Below are positions 1-5,996 of a DNA stretch of 5,996 bases, one piece after another (position 1 is the first letter of the stretch; each line of letters starts with the position of its first letter). The DNA lies in NCBI GenBank assembly GCA_945836835.1, contig CAMAML010000089.1, positions 1-5,996 of the forward strand, read 5' to 3'. Origin of the DNA: an uncultured cyanobacterium. GTDB taxonomy: Bacteria > Cyanobacteriota > Vampirovibrionia > Gastranaerophilales > Gastranaerophilaceae. The translations under genes and the position numbers were made by a program. The notes under the pieces are model-generated. The model saw only the letters and a list, made by a program, of their open reading frames with translations, did no database searches and had not been told where the DNA came from.

Positions 1-2
1 CA

Positions 3-1991
3 AGAAGGAATATAACCAATTCCGACTGGATAAAAAAGGAAGGGCATAACATAAAGCTCATTAACCTTGCGGGGTTAGGCAACGGAAACAAATCACCCGA
101 AACGGGTAAATTTATGGACTGGTTAAGACAGTTGTTAATCCTTCCGACGGGGAATTTGGAAAGCAACATCCTTAACACGACGATTTATTTAATCCCGTTT
201 CATCCACGGGAATTTGGGTGTGCGTATTTGCCTAAAAGTTCCGAAGTGAGCGAAAAACTTTACGACGAATACCTTGGCGAAATGGTCGGAATGGACGCTA
301 AAAAACAGGTTCAAATATTTATTGAAATGGCACAACTTGCGGGACATCCCGTAATTTACGATATTCTGCCGCAGACGGGACGGTTCTCAAAAGCGGTTTT
401 GTCAAACCCTTATATCGCAAGATGGTTTGATATTCCGCAGCTCGAAAGAGAATATAAGAGCAAAATCTCAACCGTTGCCGAAAGCCTCAAAGGGGCATAC
501 GACCCTGAAGACGTTGACGCCATAAAAAATATTTACCTCCAATCCCAACACGGTTCGGCAGGTTCGCTCACCGAAAACTATCAGGCACTTTTTGACGTTT
601 TCGATAAAGAAATGATGGAATTCAAAAAACAGCTCTGTAACGAAATGTGCAACCGCAAAACTCAAGAAGAATTGAGCAAACGCGTTGCGTCTTTGATTGG
701 TACAATAGAAGGGTTTCAGCCGAAACAAATTTTGACGGAAGCCGATATTACAAAACAGGGTGAACTCATTCAGGCACTGATAAAAGAAGGTTTGTGGTCG
801 GTTCCGGGCGGGGCGTGGTGTTCCGCGGGCGTTCCCGTCTACGACAAGATGAGCGACGGCGGGGATTATCCGACATTCAAGCATTACGACTACAAGGGTG
901 AAGATGTTACCCATTTTGCAAACCTTGACTGTCAAACCCCTTATTTCTTTGCGTTTTTGGAAAACGGCGGGTACAACAAGCCCGTTATCAAGTATTTTAT
1001 CGACGCCATGAAACAACTCCAAGAGGAATACAATTTTGACGGGTTCAGAGTGGATCACATCGACCACGTAGTTGACGCGGTTTCAGAGGCGGCAGGTGTA
1101 CCTATAAGCTACAGGGCGCCGCGGCTTGTGTTGAACAAGTTAAACTCCGAGATGAAAAGCAGAGTCCCTTATTTTGCAACCCTTGCCGAATATATGCTCT
1201 GGGATAGCCACTTCAAGGAATACCACAAAGATATGAAATTTGACCTGTTGTGGGGGAATGATATTGTTTCTCAACAGGAAAAAAATCCCGAAAAGATTAT
1301 GGAAGATAACCAAACTTTGACGAATTATAACGTGGACTTAAAGGGGCATGATTATCTTTCGATTTTGAAGGCGTATAACAATCAAGACGGTGAGTTTAGA
1401 GAAATAGACCAGTATCCGGGGCAGTTGTCGGCAAACGGTGCTTTGTTCAAGTGGGCAAAATACAAACTTCTTCCGGGCGGAAAATTTGCTCAAAGACCCG
1501 TTCTTTATATCGACGGGGACGAAAGTTTTACCAAACGCGGGATTGAGAAAGTTATCGGCGAAGAAGTTTCAATGGTAAGAGAAGATAACGATGAATTTTT
1601 TGCAAAATTTGACGCTATTGACAGGTTCGTAAAAAGCCACCCGATAATAACGGAGGGCGAAGCTCAAATAATGGTTCAAGAAGACGACGGGTTCGTGGTA
1701 TGGCTTATTTCCCGAGAACCGCAAAAGAAAGCATTTTTGGTTGCGGCAAACTACAAGTATCCGACCGAGTTTGTCACAACCCACAAAGACGGCGGTTGCG
1801 AACAAAACTGGATCAAAGGTCAGCCGATACGTAACAAGAAAATTCAACTGCCGACTGATTTCAAAATCAAGGCGGAATACGTTTATAACGGAAACCGATT
1901 TGTTGCAACGAAATGGGAAGGTTCTCCAAACGAGCTTGAGTTTAGGGAATTAGACCCTGCTCAGTTCAAAATTTTCTCGTTGGAAAAATAG
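3..1991 (+). CDS. GH13 alpha-amylase-family glycoside hydrolase, 5'-truncated by the window
   Basis: This is probably an alpha-glucan-active glycoside hydrolase of the GH13 (alpha-amylase) superfamily. Numbering from the Met at 114, FDGFRVDHID (308-317) matches conserved region II and supplies the likely nucleophile Asp314. LAEYMLWD (357-364) matches region III with acid/base Glu359. The Asp of the region IV 'HD' could be in KGHDYL (His412-Asp413), less certainly. Region I is not recognisable in standard form; VIYDILPQTGR (80-90) is the nearest candidate. Residues from about 515 to 625 look like an all-beta C-terminal domain. Residues 110-225 are rich in charged residues and predicted helix, and look like an insertion. 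The frame has no stop from base 3 to 113 and reads sensibly into the Met (SPETGKF before MDWLRQLL), so the true start lies left of the window. No Shine-Dalgarno precedes 114. No signal peptide can be judged. Substrate and bond specificity cannot be told from sequence alone. Confidence 0.82.
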   Translation, partial: RRNITNSDWIKKEGHNIKLINLAGLGNGNKSPETGKFMDWLRQLLILPTGNLESNILNTTIYLIPFHPREFGCAYLPKSSEVSEKLYDEYLGEMVGMDAKKQVQIFIEMAQLAGHPVIYDILPQTGRFSKAVLSNPYIARWFDIPQLEREYKSKISTVAESLKGAYDPEDVDAIKNIYLQSQHGSAGSLTENYQALFDVFDKEMMEFKKQLCNEMCNRKTQEELSKRVASLIGTIEGFQPKQILTEADITKQGELIQALIKEGLWSVPGGAWCSAGVPVYDKMSDGGDYPTFKHYDYKGEDVTHFANLDCQTPYFFAFLENGGYNKPVIKYFIDAMKQLQEEYNFDGFRVDHIDHVVDAVSEAAGVPISYRAPRLVLNKLNSEMKSRVPYFATLAEYMLWDSHFKEYHKDMKFDLLWGNDIVSQQEKNPEKIMEDNQTLTNYNVDLKGHDYLSILKAYNNQDGEFREIDQYPGQLSANGALFKWAKYKLLPGGKFAQRPVLYIDGDESFTKRGIEKVIGEEVSMVREDNDEFFAKFDAIDRFVKSHPIITEGEAQIMVQEDDGFVVWLISREPQKKAFLVAANYKYPTEFVTTHKDGGCEQNWIKGQPIRNKKIQLPTDFKIKAEYVYNGNRFVATKWEGSPNELEFRELDPAQFKIFSLEK

Positions 1992-2016
1992 TATTAAGAG
2001 AGAGAGGGTAAGATAG

Positions 2017-2055
2017 CGGATGTCCGAATTTCGGACATCCGTATTTTTAGTTTTT
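2017..2055 (+). terminator. Strong intrinsic terminator of the GH13 gene
   Basis: A perfect 10-bp stem CGGATGTCCG (2017-2026) pairs with CGGACATCCG (2032-2041) around a 5-nt loop. A T-rich tract (TATTTTTAGTTTTT) follows immediately. It lies 25 nt after the stop codon. On the minus strand the hairpin is not followed by a T run, so it should act only on + transcripts. Confidence 0.92.
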
Positions 2056-2114
2056 CGTCGTAAATGCAGCCCCCCCTAGTGTTGAAATTGGCGGTAAATA
2101 TTTGTTTTTGTGCC

Positions 2115-2285
2115 TCAGTTTACAATATCGTCCCGTTTTTTACTGCTTTTTGTGATAATCAACTTTTCCCGCTCAATGGTGTATTCTACCATATCGGTTT
2201 TGGGGTTGACCTTCAAGAGGTCTAAAATAGTGGCATTAAGGCACAACGCCCAACCGTTTCCGTTTCTCATTAATTTTCTGTCCAT
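2115..2285 (-). CDS. AbrB/MazE/SpoVT-like small DNA-binding protein, 56 aa, no adjacent toxin
   Basis: This short minus-strand ORF runs from ATG at 2285-2283 to TGA at 2117-2115. The product begins MDRKLMRNGNGWALCLNATI and continues LDLLKVNPKTDMVEYTI, then EREKLIITKSSKKRDDIVN. The pattern G-N-x-x-(hydrophobic)-x-L-x-x-x-I-L-x-x-L-x-(I/V)-x-P-x-x-D-x-V-E, followed by a basic 'KLIITK' strand, matches the swapped-hairpin AbrB fold. That fold binds DNA as a dimer in MazE-type antitoxins and in AbrB/SpoVT regulators. An AAGGG Shine-Dalgarno sits 7 nt before the start. The second Met (residue 6) would be an alternative start but has no comparable site. Antitoxins of this fold are usually followed by a toxin gene; here 2114 down to the GH13 stop holds no ORF, so it is an orphan. 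It is divergent from the pilin promoter at 2307-2335, and could regulate that promoter or itself (inference). An overlapping + strand frame at 2110-2310 is judged spurious. Confidence 0.72.
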   Translation of the reverse strand: MDRKLMRNGNGWALCLNATILDLLKVNPKTDMVEYTIEREKLIITKSSKKRDDIVN

Positions 2286-2306
2286 ACCTATACCCTTACA
2301 TTTAAC

Positions 2307-2335
2307 TTGACAATATCATATTAAATTTGTATAAT
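2307..2335 (+). promoter_or_regulatory. Consensus sigma-70 promoter for the pilin-like gene
   Basis: TTGACA at 2307-2312 and TATAAT at 2330-2335 are separated by exactly 17 bp, a perfect match to the housekeeping consensus at both boxes. Transcription should start near 2342. An 8-bp perfect palindrome TTCTAGAA (2339-2346) lies on the predicted start site and could be an operator (inference). A second TATAAT at 2352-2357 has no good -35 box. Confidence 0.85.
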
Positions 2336-2341
2336 AATTTC

Positions 2342-2488
2342 TAGAATTACATATAATGGTTGAATGTATGTACGAAAAAATTGCCGTGTTAAAGTAATTA
2401 AGTTACTAAGTTTTATCGGGCAATCTTCACTTGCACGACGTCAAAATAACCGTAAAACTAAATAACAAAAAGAAAAGGAGGTTCATAA
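2342..2488 (+). promoter_or_regulatory. Long 5' leader of the pilin-like mRNA with possible secondary structure
   Basis: From the predicted start site to the ATG there are about 147 nt without a convincing ORF. ATTGCC (2380-2385) can pair with GGCAAT (2419-2424), enclosing a small AGTAA/TTACT hairpin. The last 30 nt are A-rich and unstructured, leaving the ribosome site exposed. No known riboswitch was recognised; the c-di-GMP (GEMM) consensus was looked for because of the pilin context and not found. Confidence 0.3.
2476..2481 (+). promoter_or_regulatory. Strong Shine-Dalgarno site of the pilin-like gene
   Basis: AGGAGG lies 7 nt before the ATG at 2489. It is the best ribosome site in the window and fixes the start of this gene; together with the consensus promoter it suggests high expression. 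Confidence 0.9.
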
Positions 2489-3652
2489 ATGAACAGAAAA
2501 GTAAAAATTAAAAACGCTTTTACCCTTGCAGAGGTTCTTATCACCCTAGGCGTAATCGGGGTAGTTGCGGCGGTGATAATGCCGACGTTAGTCACGAATG
2601 TTCAAGAAAGAGTGAGGAAAGAACAGGTTAGGACGGTTAGATATAAGTTTACTAAAGCGACCGACAAGATGAATTCACTCGGTAAAATCGGGCGGTATGA
2701 CACAACCATGGATTTTGTAAACGAACTCAAAAAACACATGAGTATAGCTCAAATTTGCGAGAACGGAGAACTTGATAAATGTTGGCCGAGTGCGACAATC
2801 AACGCATATTCAGGCATGGGCGCAAATGCAACAACAGCTACCTACAACCCGAAAAACCTCAAAACAGGAACGGATTTAATGGCGTTGGCAATCGGAACAC
2901 GTGATACCGAAACTGTCGGGATAGTCACAGGTGACGGTGTTCCGATGCTTTTGGTGTATTCACCTGTATGTTCGGGATTTGACGAAGCAAAGACTTACAC
3001 ATGGTCAGTTGAGAACGGAAAACCCGTCACAAACGCAACGACAAACTGCGTTAGTGCAATTTTTGACATAAACGGAATAAAAGGTCCTAACAAAATAGGA
3101 CAAGATGTCCGCACTCTCAATTCTGTTTTTGGTTCTGTAAACCTCCAAACGGCATACACACCTGCGGATGTTGCAATTTGTGAAAACATGAAGAAAAAAT
3201 ACGGGTTTCAATACTGTAACGGAGAGCACACAGTAGCAGGTAACGACTACTGGGTTGGAGCAATGGCGGCATGCGACAAACTGGGATTACATTTACCTAG
3301 TTTCCAAACCCTTGCGGTTCTTGCGACATCAAGATACGCTGATCCTACAATCGGACCTTATACAGCACTATTCGGACCAAGCTACGGCGATTGCAGAGAA
3401 TGGATTAAAACCACCTGGGGTTCAGAGCATTACTACTTCTCAGAAGCTGAAATTCGTTGTCAAGCAGCTATCAATATCTCAGATGAGCAAGCCAAATCAG
3501 CTTACAAAGTCCAAGACGGTATCTACTGGTCGAGTTCGGAGTCTACGGCTACTGGCGCGTACGTCCGGTACTTCCACTCAGATTACAGTTATTGGCACAG
3601 GGGCACCAGTCGTGATTACAGCATCATCAAGTCGTTGTGCGTAGGTGATTAA
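2489..3652 (+). CDS. Type IV pilin-like (prepilin N-terminus) protein with C-type-lectin-like/DUF1566-type C-terminus
   Basis: The product is 387 aa. The N-terminus is a class III (prepilin) signal: basic MNRKVKIKNA, predicted cleavage by prepilin peptidase between Ala10 and Phe11, Glu15 at mature position +5, then a hydrophobic helix to about residue 33. It should therefore be assembled into a type IV pilus or type II secretion-like pseudopilus, or stay anchored in the membrane. It is about twice the length of a normal major pilin. Residues 34-240 have no family I recognise. Residues about 248-387 (YWVGAMAACDKLGLHLPS, then GIYWSSSES at 344-352 and a C-terminal SLCVGD) resemble the DUF1566 / C-type-lectin-like fold. 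Ten cysteines in the exported part fit disulfide bonding outside the cell. Codons 358-380 almost all end in C or T, as in retroelement-diversified variable regions. No reverse transcriptase or template repeat lies in this window. It is monocistronic, with its own promoter and terminator. Ligand or adhesion function is inference. Confidence 0.88.
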   Translation: MNRKVKIKNAFTLAEVLITLGVIGVVAAVIMPTLVTNVQERVRKEQVRTVRYKFTKATDKMNSLGKIGRYDTTMDFVNELKKHMSIAQICENGELDKCWPSATINAYSGMGANATTATYNPKNLKTGTDLMALAIGTRDTETVGIVTGDGVPMLLVYSPVCSGFDEAKTYTWSVENGKPVTNATTNCVSAIFDINGIKGPNKIGQDVRTLNSVFGSVNLQTAYTPADVAICENMKKKYGFQYCNGEHTVAGNDYWVGAMAACDKLGLHLPSFQTLAVLATSRYADPTIGPYTALFGPSYGDCREWIKTTWGSEHYYFSEAEIRCQAAINISDEQAKSAYKVQDGIYWSSSESTATGAYVRYFHSDYSYWHRGTSRDYSIIKSLCVGD

Positions 3653-3699
3653 AAAGTTTTACTTTTGTATCTTTTTTATGTTTTATGTTATTTATTTTG

Positions 3700-3740
3700 A
3701 ACGCCTTATTAGACCTCCATTAAAAGGCGTTTTTATTTTT
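3700..3740 (+). terminator. Intrinsic terminator of the pilin-like gene
   Basis: AACGCCTT (3700-3707) pairs with AAGGCGTT (3724-3731) around a 16-nt loop and runs into TTTTATTTTT. It begins 48 nt after the stop codon. Confidence 0.85.
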
Positions 3741-3750
3741 CTATAACGAG

Positions 3751-3928
3751 GAGTGGAGAACCTTGTACCCCTTCGTCTCCGTTCAAAAGCGGACTATGTC
3801 CGCCGTCTCCACACAAGAGTAGCCTTCGGCTAAACCTTCACAAGCGTAGTGAACTTATGCATAACAGTCTCACACATAAAAGTAGCCTACGGCTACCCGT
3901 TCAAGAGTGGACTATGTCCGCTACTTTT
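3751..3928. repeat. Cluster of short imperfect hairpin repeats between convergent genes
   Basis: Short palindromes are packed into about 180 bp. GCGGAC-TAT-GTCCGC lies at 3789-3803, TAGCC-TTC-GGCTA at 3820-3832, TTCAC/GTGAA at 3837-3853, GTAGCC-TAC-GGCTAC at 3882-3896 and GTGGAC-TAT-GTCCGC at 3907-3921. The first and last are near-identical direct copies (3781-3804 and 3899-3922, 3 differences in 24). The second and fourth differ by one base over 15 (3819-3833 and 3881-3895). Each copy is preceded by a (T/A)CAnAAG-like lead, and modules start every 28-34 nt or so. Two longer stems bracket them: GTGGAGA (3753-3759) with TCTCCAC (3806-3812), and AAAAGTAG (3878-3885) with CTACTTTT (3921-3928). 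There is no ORF. It resembles REP/STAR-type dispersed palindromic repeats; it is not a CRISPR, because no constant repeat separates unique spacers. Confidence 0.75.
3878..3896 (-). terminator. Possible intrinsic terminator of the processing peptidase gene
   Basis: Read on the minus strand, the 6-bp stem GTAGCC/GGCTAC with a 3-nt loop is followed directly by TTTT, 25 nt downstream of the peptidase stop codon. The T run is short, so termination may be partial. Confidence 0.45.
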
Positions 3929-5162
3929 GCGAAATCATTTTTGTCAGGATATTTTTTGCGGTCTTTAATTGGACATCATCACGGTTGCGAAGGTTCTTTT
4001 CCGTAAACTGAACCTCTACATCAGGTTTTATGCCTTTTTTGTTGATGTCCGTTCCCGCAGGGGTGAGGTATTTTGCGACGGTTAGGTTCAGCCCCGTTTC
4101 GTTTTCAAGCGGGATAATTCTTTGAACCATGCCTTTGCCAAAGGTTGTCGTACCGACGAGTTTTGCTCTGTGGTAATCTTTCAAAGCACCTGAAAGAATT
4201 TCGCTGGCACTTGCACTTCCTCCGTCAATTAATACGACAAGCGGTTTATCTATCTCAAAATCGTTTTCTTGTGCCTGAATATCGTATTTGTAACCGTTAC
4301 GCCCGACGATACTCACGATTTTTCCGTTCGGGATGAAGAGGTTTGCGATAAAAACGGCGTTCGGCAACAATCCGCCCGTATTTCCCCGCAAATCTATGAC
4401 CAAACCTTCCGTATTTTTGGTTTTTTCTATGGCTTCCAAAAACTCGTTTGGGGTCGTCGAGCCGATAAAACTCGTAATCTGGATGTAGCCGATTTTGTTT
4501 TCGACCGAACTTTTTACGGTCTTAATCTTGATTTCTTTTCTCATAATCCGTTTGGTAAATTTGTCGGAGTTTCTGAGGATTGTAAGCTGAACGAATGTGT
4601 TTTCGGGGCCTCGGACGAGGTTTGCGACCTCGGAGACGGAAAGCCCGCCCGCGTCTTTGCCGTCGATGTCCAAGATTATGTCACCCGCTTGAAGGTTTGC
4701 ACTCTGTGCGGGGGTGCCTTCAATAACGTTTACGATATGAACTTTTCCCGCATTTGTTGCGATGTTAACACCGATACCCGTAATTTTGGAGTTTATGGAA
4801 GTGTTTTGGTCGTTGTAATCCTGTTTGCTCATAAACCTTGAATAAGGGTCATCAAGACTTGCGAGCATGGTTTCTATTGCTACTTTGGCGTCCTCGTCGT
4901 TTTTGATTTTGCCGTCGTAGCGGTCTTTCCACCTGTTCCAGTTTTGGTTGTTCATTGTGGCATCGTAGTAATTTTCTTTTACGATTTTCCAAACGTTGTC
5001 GACAAGTTTTTCGGACGAAACGTGCTTGTGGTTAACCATTTCGGTATTTTCGATGTACTCGGCATTGTTCACGTTCATAAACACCTTGTTCAGAGCGAAC
5101 AGGGTTACGAGTGAAATTATAAATATGTATAGCTCTTTTCTCTTCATAACAGTATTAAACAT
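3921..5162 (-). CDS. ctpA: C-terminal processing peptidase (S41A family, PDZ domain), membrane-anchored
   Basis: This is a tail-specific serine protease of the Prc/CtpA family, cutting the C-termini of envelope or exported proteins outside the cytoplasmic membrane. Numbering is from a TTG codon at 5165. A basic MKRK precedes a single hydrophobic segment (12-29), a signal anchor or uncleaved signal peptide. A PDZ domain covers about 127-205 (TGIGVNI near its start, AGDIILDIDG at 160-169). The S41 core follows, with LRGNTGGLLP (259-268) as the oxyanion region and GGSASASEI (315-323). Spacing against E. coli Prc puts the catalytic set at Ser319, Asp330 and Lys344, all present. Length is normal for bacterial CtpA. 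ATG at 5162 is preferred over the adjacent TTG; ATG at 5147 (MKRKELY) is a good alternative, as none has a clear Shine-Dalgarno. The symbol is family-level; paralogue cannot be resolved. In photosynthetic cyanobacteria CtpA matures the D1 protein, which should not apply in a non-photosynthetic relative. The stop codon lies inside a hairpin stem. Confidence 0.93.
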   Translation of the reverse strand: MFNTVMKRKELYIFIISLVTLFALNKVFMNVNNAEYIENTEMVNHKHVSSEKLVDNVWKIVKENYYDATMNNQNWNRWKDRYDGKIKNDEDAKVAIETMLASLDDPYSRFMSKQDYNDQNTSINSKITGIGVNIATNAGKVHIVNVIEGTPAQSANLQAGDIILDIDGKDAGGLSVSEVANLVRGPENTFVQLTILRNSDKFTKRIMRKEIKIKTVKSSVENKIGYIQITSFIGSTTPNEFLEAIEKTKNTEGLVIDLRGNTGGLLPNAVFIANLFIPNGKIVSIVGRNGYKYDIQAQENDFEIDKPLVVLIDGGSASASEILSGALKDYHRAKLVGTTTFGKGMVQRIIPLENETGLNLTVAKYLTPAGTDINKKGIKPDVEVQFTEKNLRNRDDVQLKTAKNILTKMISQK

Positions 5163-5219
5163 CAAGGAATTTTAATAATCAATAGACTTTTAAATTAATT
5201 AAACGGGTAATAAAAATTT

Positions 5220-5245
5220 TTGCATGTTTTGAAAAAATTATGCAA
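5220..5245 (-). terminator. Weak AT-rich hairpin at the end of the DUF1828-like gene
   Basis: TTGCAT and ATGCAA (6 bp each, perfect) flank 14 nt and overlap the stop codon of the right-hand gene. On the minus strand AAA and then TTTTT follow. The stem is weak and the T run is offset, so read-through into the peptidase gene is possible. The 75 bp between the two minus-strand genes are very AT-rich, and no clear promoter was found there. Confidence 0.3.
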
Positions 5246-5996
5246 TCAGTTCTGTTATGTAACTTTGACCTTCATCTTTAAACTGTTCCAAATCCATAAA
5301 TTGTTTGTCGGTACATCTCAATAATTTAGCAACTGTACCCGTGCTGAAATTCAAGTCAGAAAAATTATCATATACGACAACGCTTTGAAATTTTGTGTTT
5401 TTTTGCTTAAATTCCAAGCACGATGACACTACTTGAAGAGCTTTTACCGTATCTTTAACCCCAAAAAGGTAAATGTGTTTATTTTTTCCTCGAAAAGCGT
5501 AATCAACCTTATTTTCAGGGTATTCTTTAACCGGGATATAGTTTTTTTCGACGGGAATATTTTGAAATGATGACATAACTACGTCGGACAGAACATCATA
5601 GAATATATTTTTTTGTCTGTGCTTATCAAAATATTTAAGTCCCGAAATTTTACTTAAAGTTTCCGCAAAATGAAGGAAATTGGTATTCAAATTATCCAAA
5701 GTTGTTTCTAAGAAAATGTTCCCGTCCTCATCATTTAACGAGTTTTCTTTTAATATATCATTATATACTTTTTGGTTAGTAGGTGTGAGATTATCAAGGT
5801 AATAAGAGAGTTTCATCGCAGTTAATCCATAGTCGCAAAACCGCAAAGTTCCTTGTTGAGTTTCTTCCAAAAATATCTCTACCATATCACCGTCTTCATG
5901 AAAAAACGGTGCAAAAATTTGATAAATATTTGGTCTTTTTTCTTTTATCGTAATATCCGTATCAATATTTGTCTTTATATCTTCTATTGCAATCAT
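5238..5996 (-). CDS. DUF1828-like protein of unknown function
   Basis: The product is a 252-aa soluble protein with no signal peptide or membrane segment. The N-terminal part (IYQIFAPFFHEDGDMVEIFL, 24-43, then LRFCDYGLTAMKLSYYLD, 51-68) matches my memory of the DUF1828 pattern: a 'P-F-h-x-D-x-D-h-h-x-I-h' strand pair followed by 'D-x-G-x-T'. The C-terminal part (VDYAFRG at 164-170, IYLFGVKD at 175-182, SVVVYDNFSDL at 205-215) alternates strands and helices like the domain usually paired with it (DUF1829-type). Asp165 and Lys181 are spaced as in a PD-(D/E)XK nuclease core, but the acidic residue expected two before Lys is Gly, so activity is doubtful. The start codon is the last three bases of the window; about 23 residues before the first conserved strand is usual, so it may be complete, but an upstream start cannot be excluded. 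Codon use is more AT-rich than the GH13 and peptidase genes, which may mean a later arrival. Confidence 0.65.
   Translation of the reverse strand: MIAIEDIKTNIDTDITIKEKRPNIYQIFAPFFHEDGDMVEIFLEETQQGTLRFCDYGLTAMKLSYYLDNLTPTNQKVYNDILKENSLNDEDGNIFLETTLDNLNTNFLHFAETLSKISGLKYFDKHRQKNIFYDVLSDVVMSSFQNIPVEKNYIPVKEYPENKVDYAFRGKNKHIYLFGVKDTVKALQVVSSCLEFKQKNTKFQSVVVYDNFSDLNFSTGTVAKLLRCTDKQFMDLEQFKDEGQSYITELIA

Noticed and set aside
114..116. ATG as the true start of the GH13 gene
   Set aside because: There is no ribosome site, and the same frame is open and protein-like for all 37 codons back to the window edge, so the gene most likely starts further left.
468..1067. 199-aa minus-strand frame opposite the GH13 gene
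   Set aside because: It is a shadow of GH13 coding sequence; the conserved GH13 motifs are on the other strand.
2070..2076. Run of seven C residues downstream of the GH13 terminator
   Set aside because: It is a homopolymer that could be slippage-prone, but it lies between gene ends with no ORF or promoter whose phase it could switch.
2110..2310. 66-aa + strand frame
   Set aside because: It is antisense to the AbrB-like gene, has no Shine-Dalgarno, and its composition looks like a reversed coding strand; its end runs into the -35 box of the pilin promoter.
2342..2488. c-di-GMP riboswitch upstream of the pilin gene
   Set aside because: The expected conserved GEMM-I core and tetraloop-receptor sequences are not present.
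3255..3644. 129-aa + strand frame inside the pilin gene
   Set aside because: It overlaps the better-supported pilin frame, starts without a ribosome site and shows no recognisable domain.
3751..3928. CRISPR array
   Set aside because: The units are themselves palindromic, differ in sequence type and lack unique spacers between constant repeats; no cas gene is present.
4269..4841. 190-aa + strand frame opposite the processing peptidase
   Set aside because: It is antisense to a clear S41 peptidase with an intact catalytic set; the protein has no family features.

Overview
The window looks like a piece of a chromosome from a non-photosynthetic, gut-type cyanobacterial relative (Vampirovibrionia/Melainabacteria, order Gastranaerophilales). 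This is inference. The strongest pointer is the prepilin-like N-terminus of the middle gene (an A/F cleavage site followed by FTLAEVLITLGVIGVVAA), a style very common in that group. It agrees with the moderate-to-low G+C, the AT-rich intergenic DNA and the glycoside hydrolase. No rRNA, tRNA, insertion sequence, integrase or CRISPR array was seen.

Layout from left to right. (1) A GH13/alpha-amylase-type protein on the + strand fills the left third. Its frame is open to the left edge, so the N-terminus is missing and the Met at 114 is probably internal. It ends at 1991 and is followed by a textbook intrinsic terminator. (2) The roughly 500 bp gap after it is not empty. A 56-codon minus-strand gene (2115-2285) encodes an AbrB/MazE-like DNA-binding protein with no toxin partner beside it. 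(3) Just upstream of that small gene, and divergent from it, a perfect consensus sigma-70 promoter (TTGACA, 17 bp, TATAAT) gives a leader of about 147 nt. A strong Shine-Dalgarno leads into a 387-aa type IV pilin-like protein. Its C-terminal third looks like a C-type-lectin-like/DUF1566-type domain whose last 30 codons resemble the variable region of a diversity-generating retroelement target. (4) After the pilin terminator, 3751-3928 holds a tight cluster of short hairpin repeats whose last stem includes the stop codon of the next gene. (5) A minus-strand S41 C-terminal processing peptidase (3921-5162) has a membrane anchor, a PDZ domain and an intact Ser-Asp-Lys catalytic set. (6) At the right edge, on the minus strand, is a DUF1828-like protein of unknown function whose start codon is the last three bases of the window.

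The genes do not form one pathway. The pilin-like protein and the processing peptidase both act at or outside the cytoplasmic membrane and converge on the hairpin cluster. The amylase fits polysaccharide or glycogen metabolism. The AbrB-like protein is positioned to act on the pilin promoter region, its own promoter, or both, but that is only inferred from location. The most novel-looking elements are the possible hypervariable pilin tip and the hairpin-repeat cluster.
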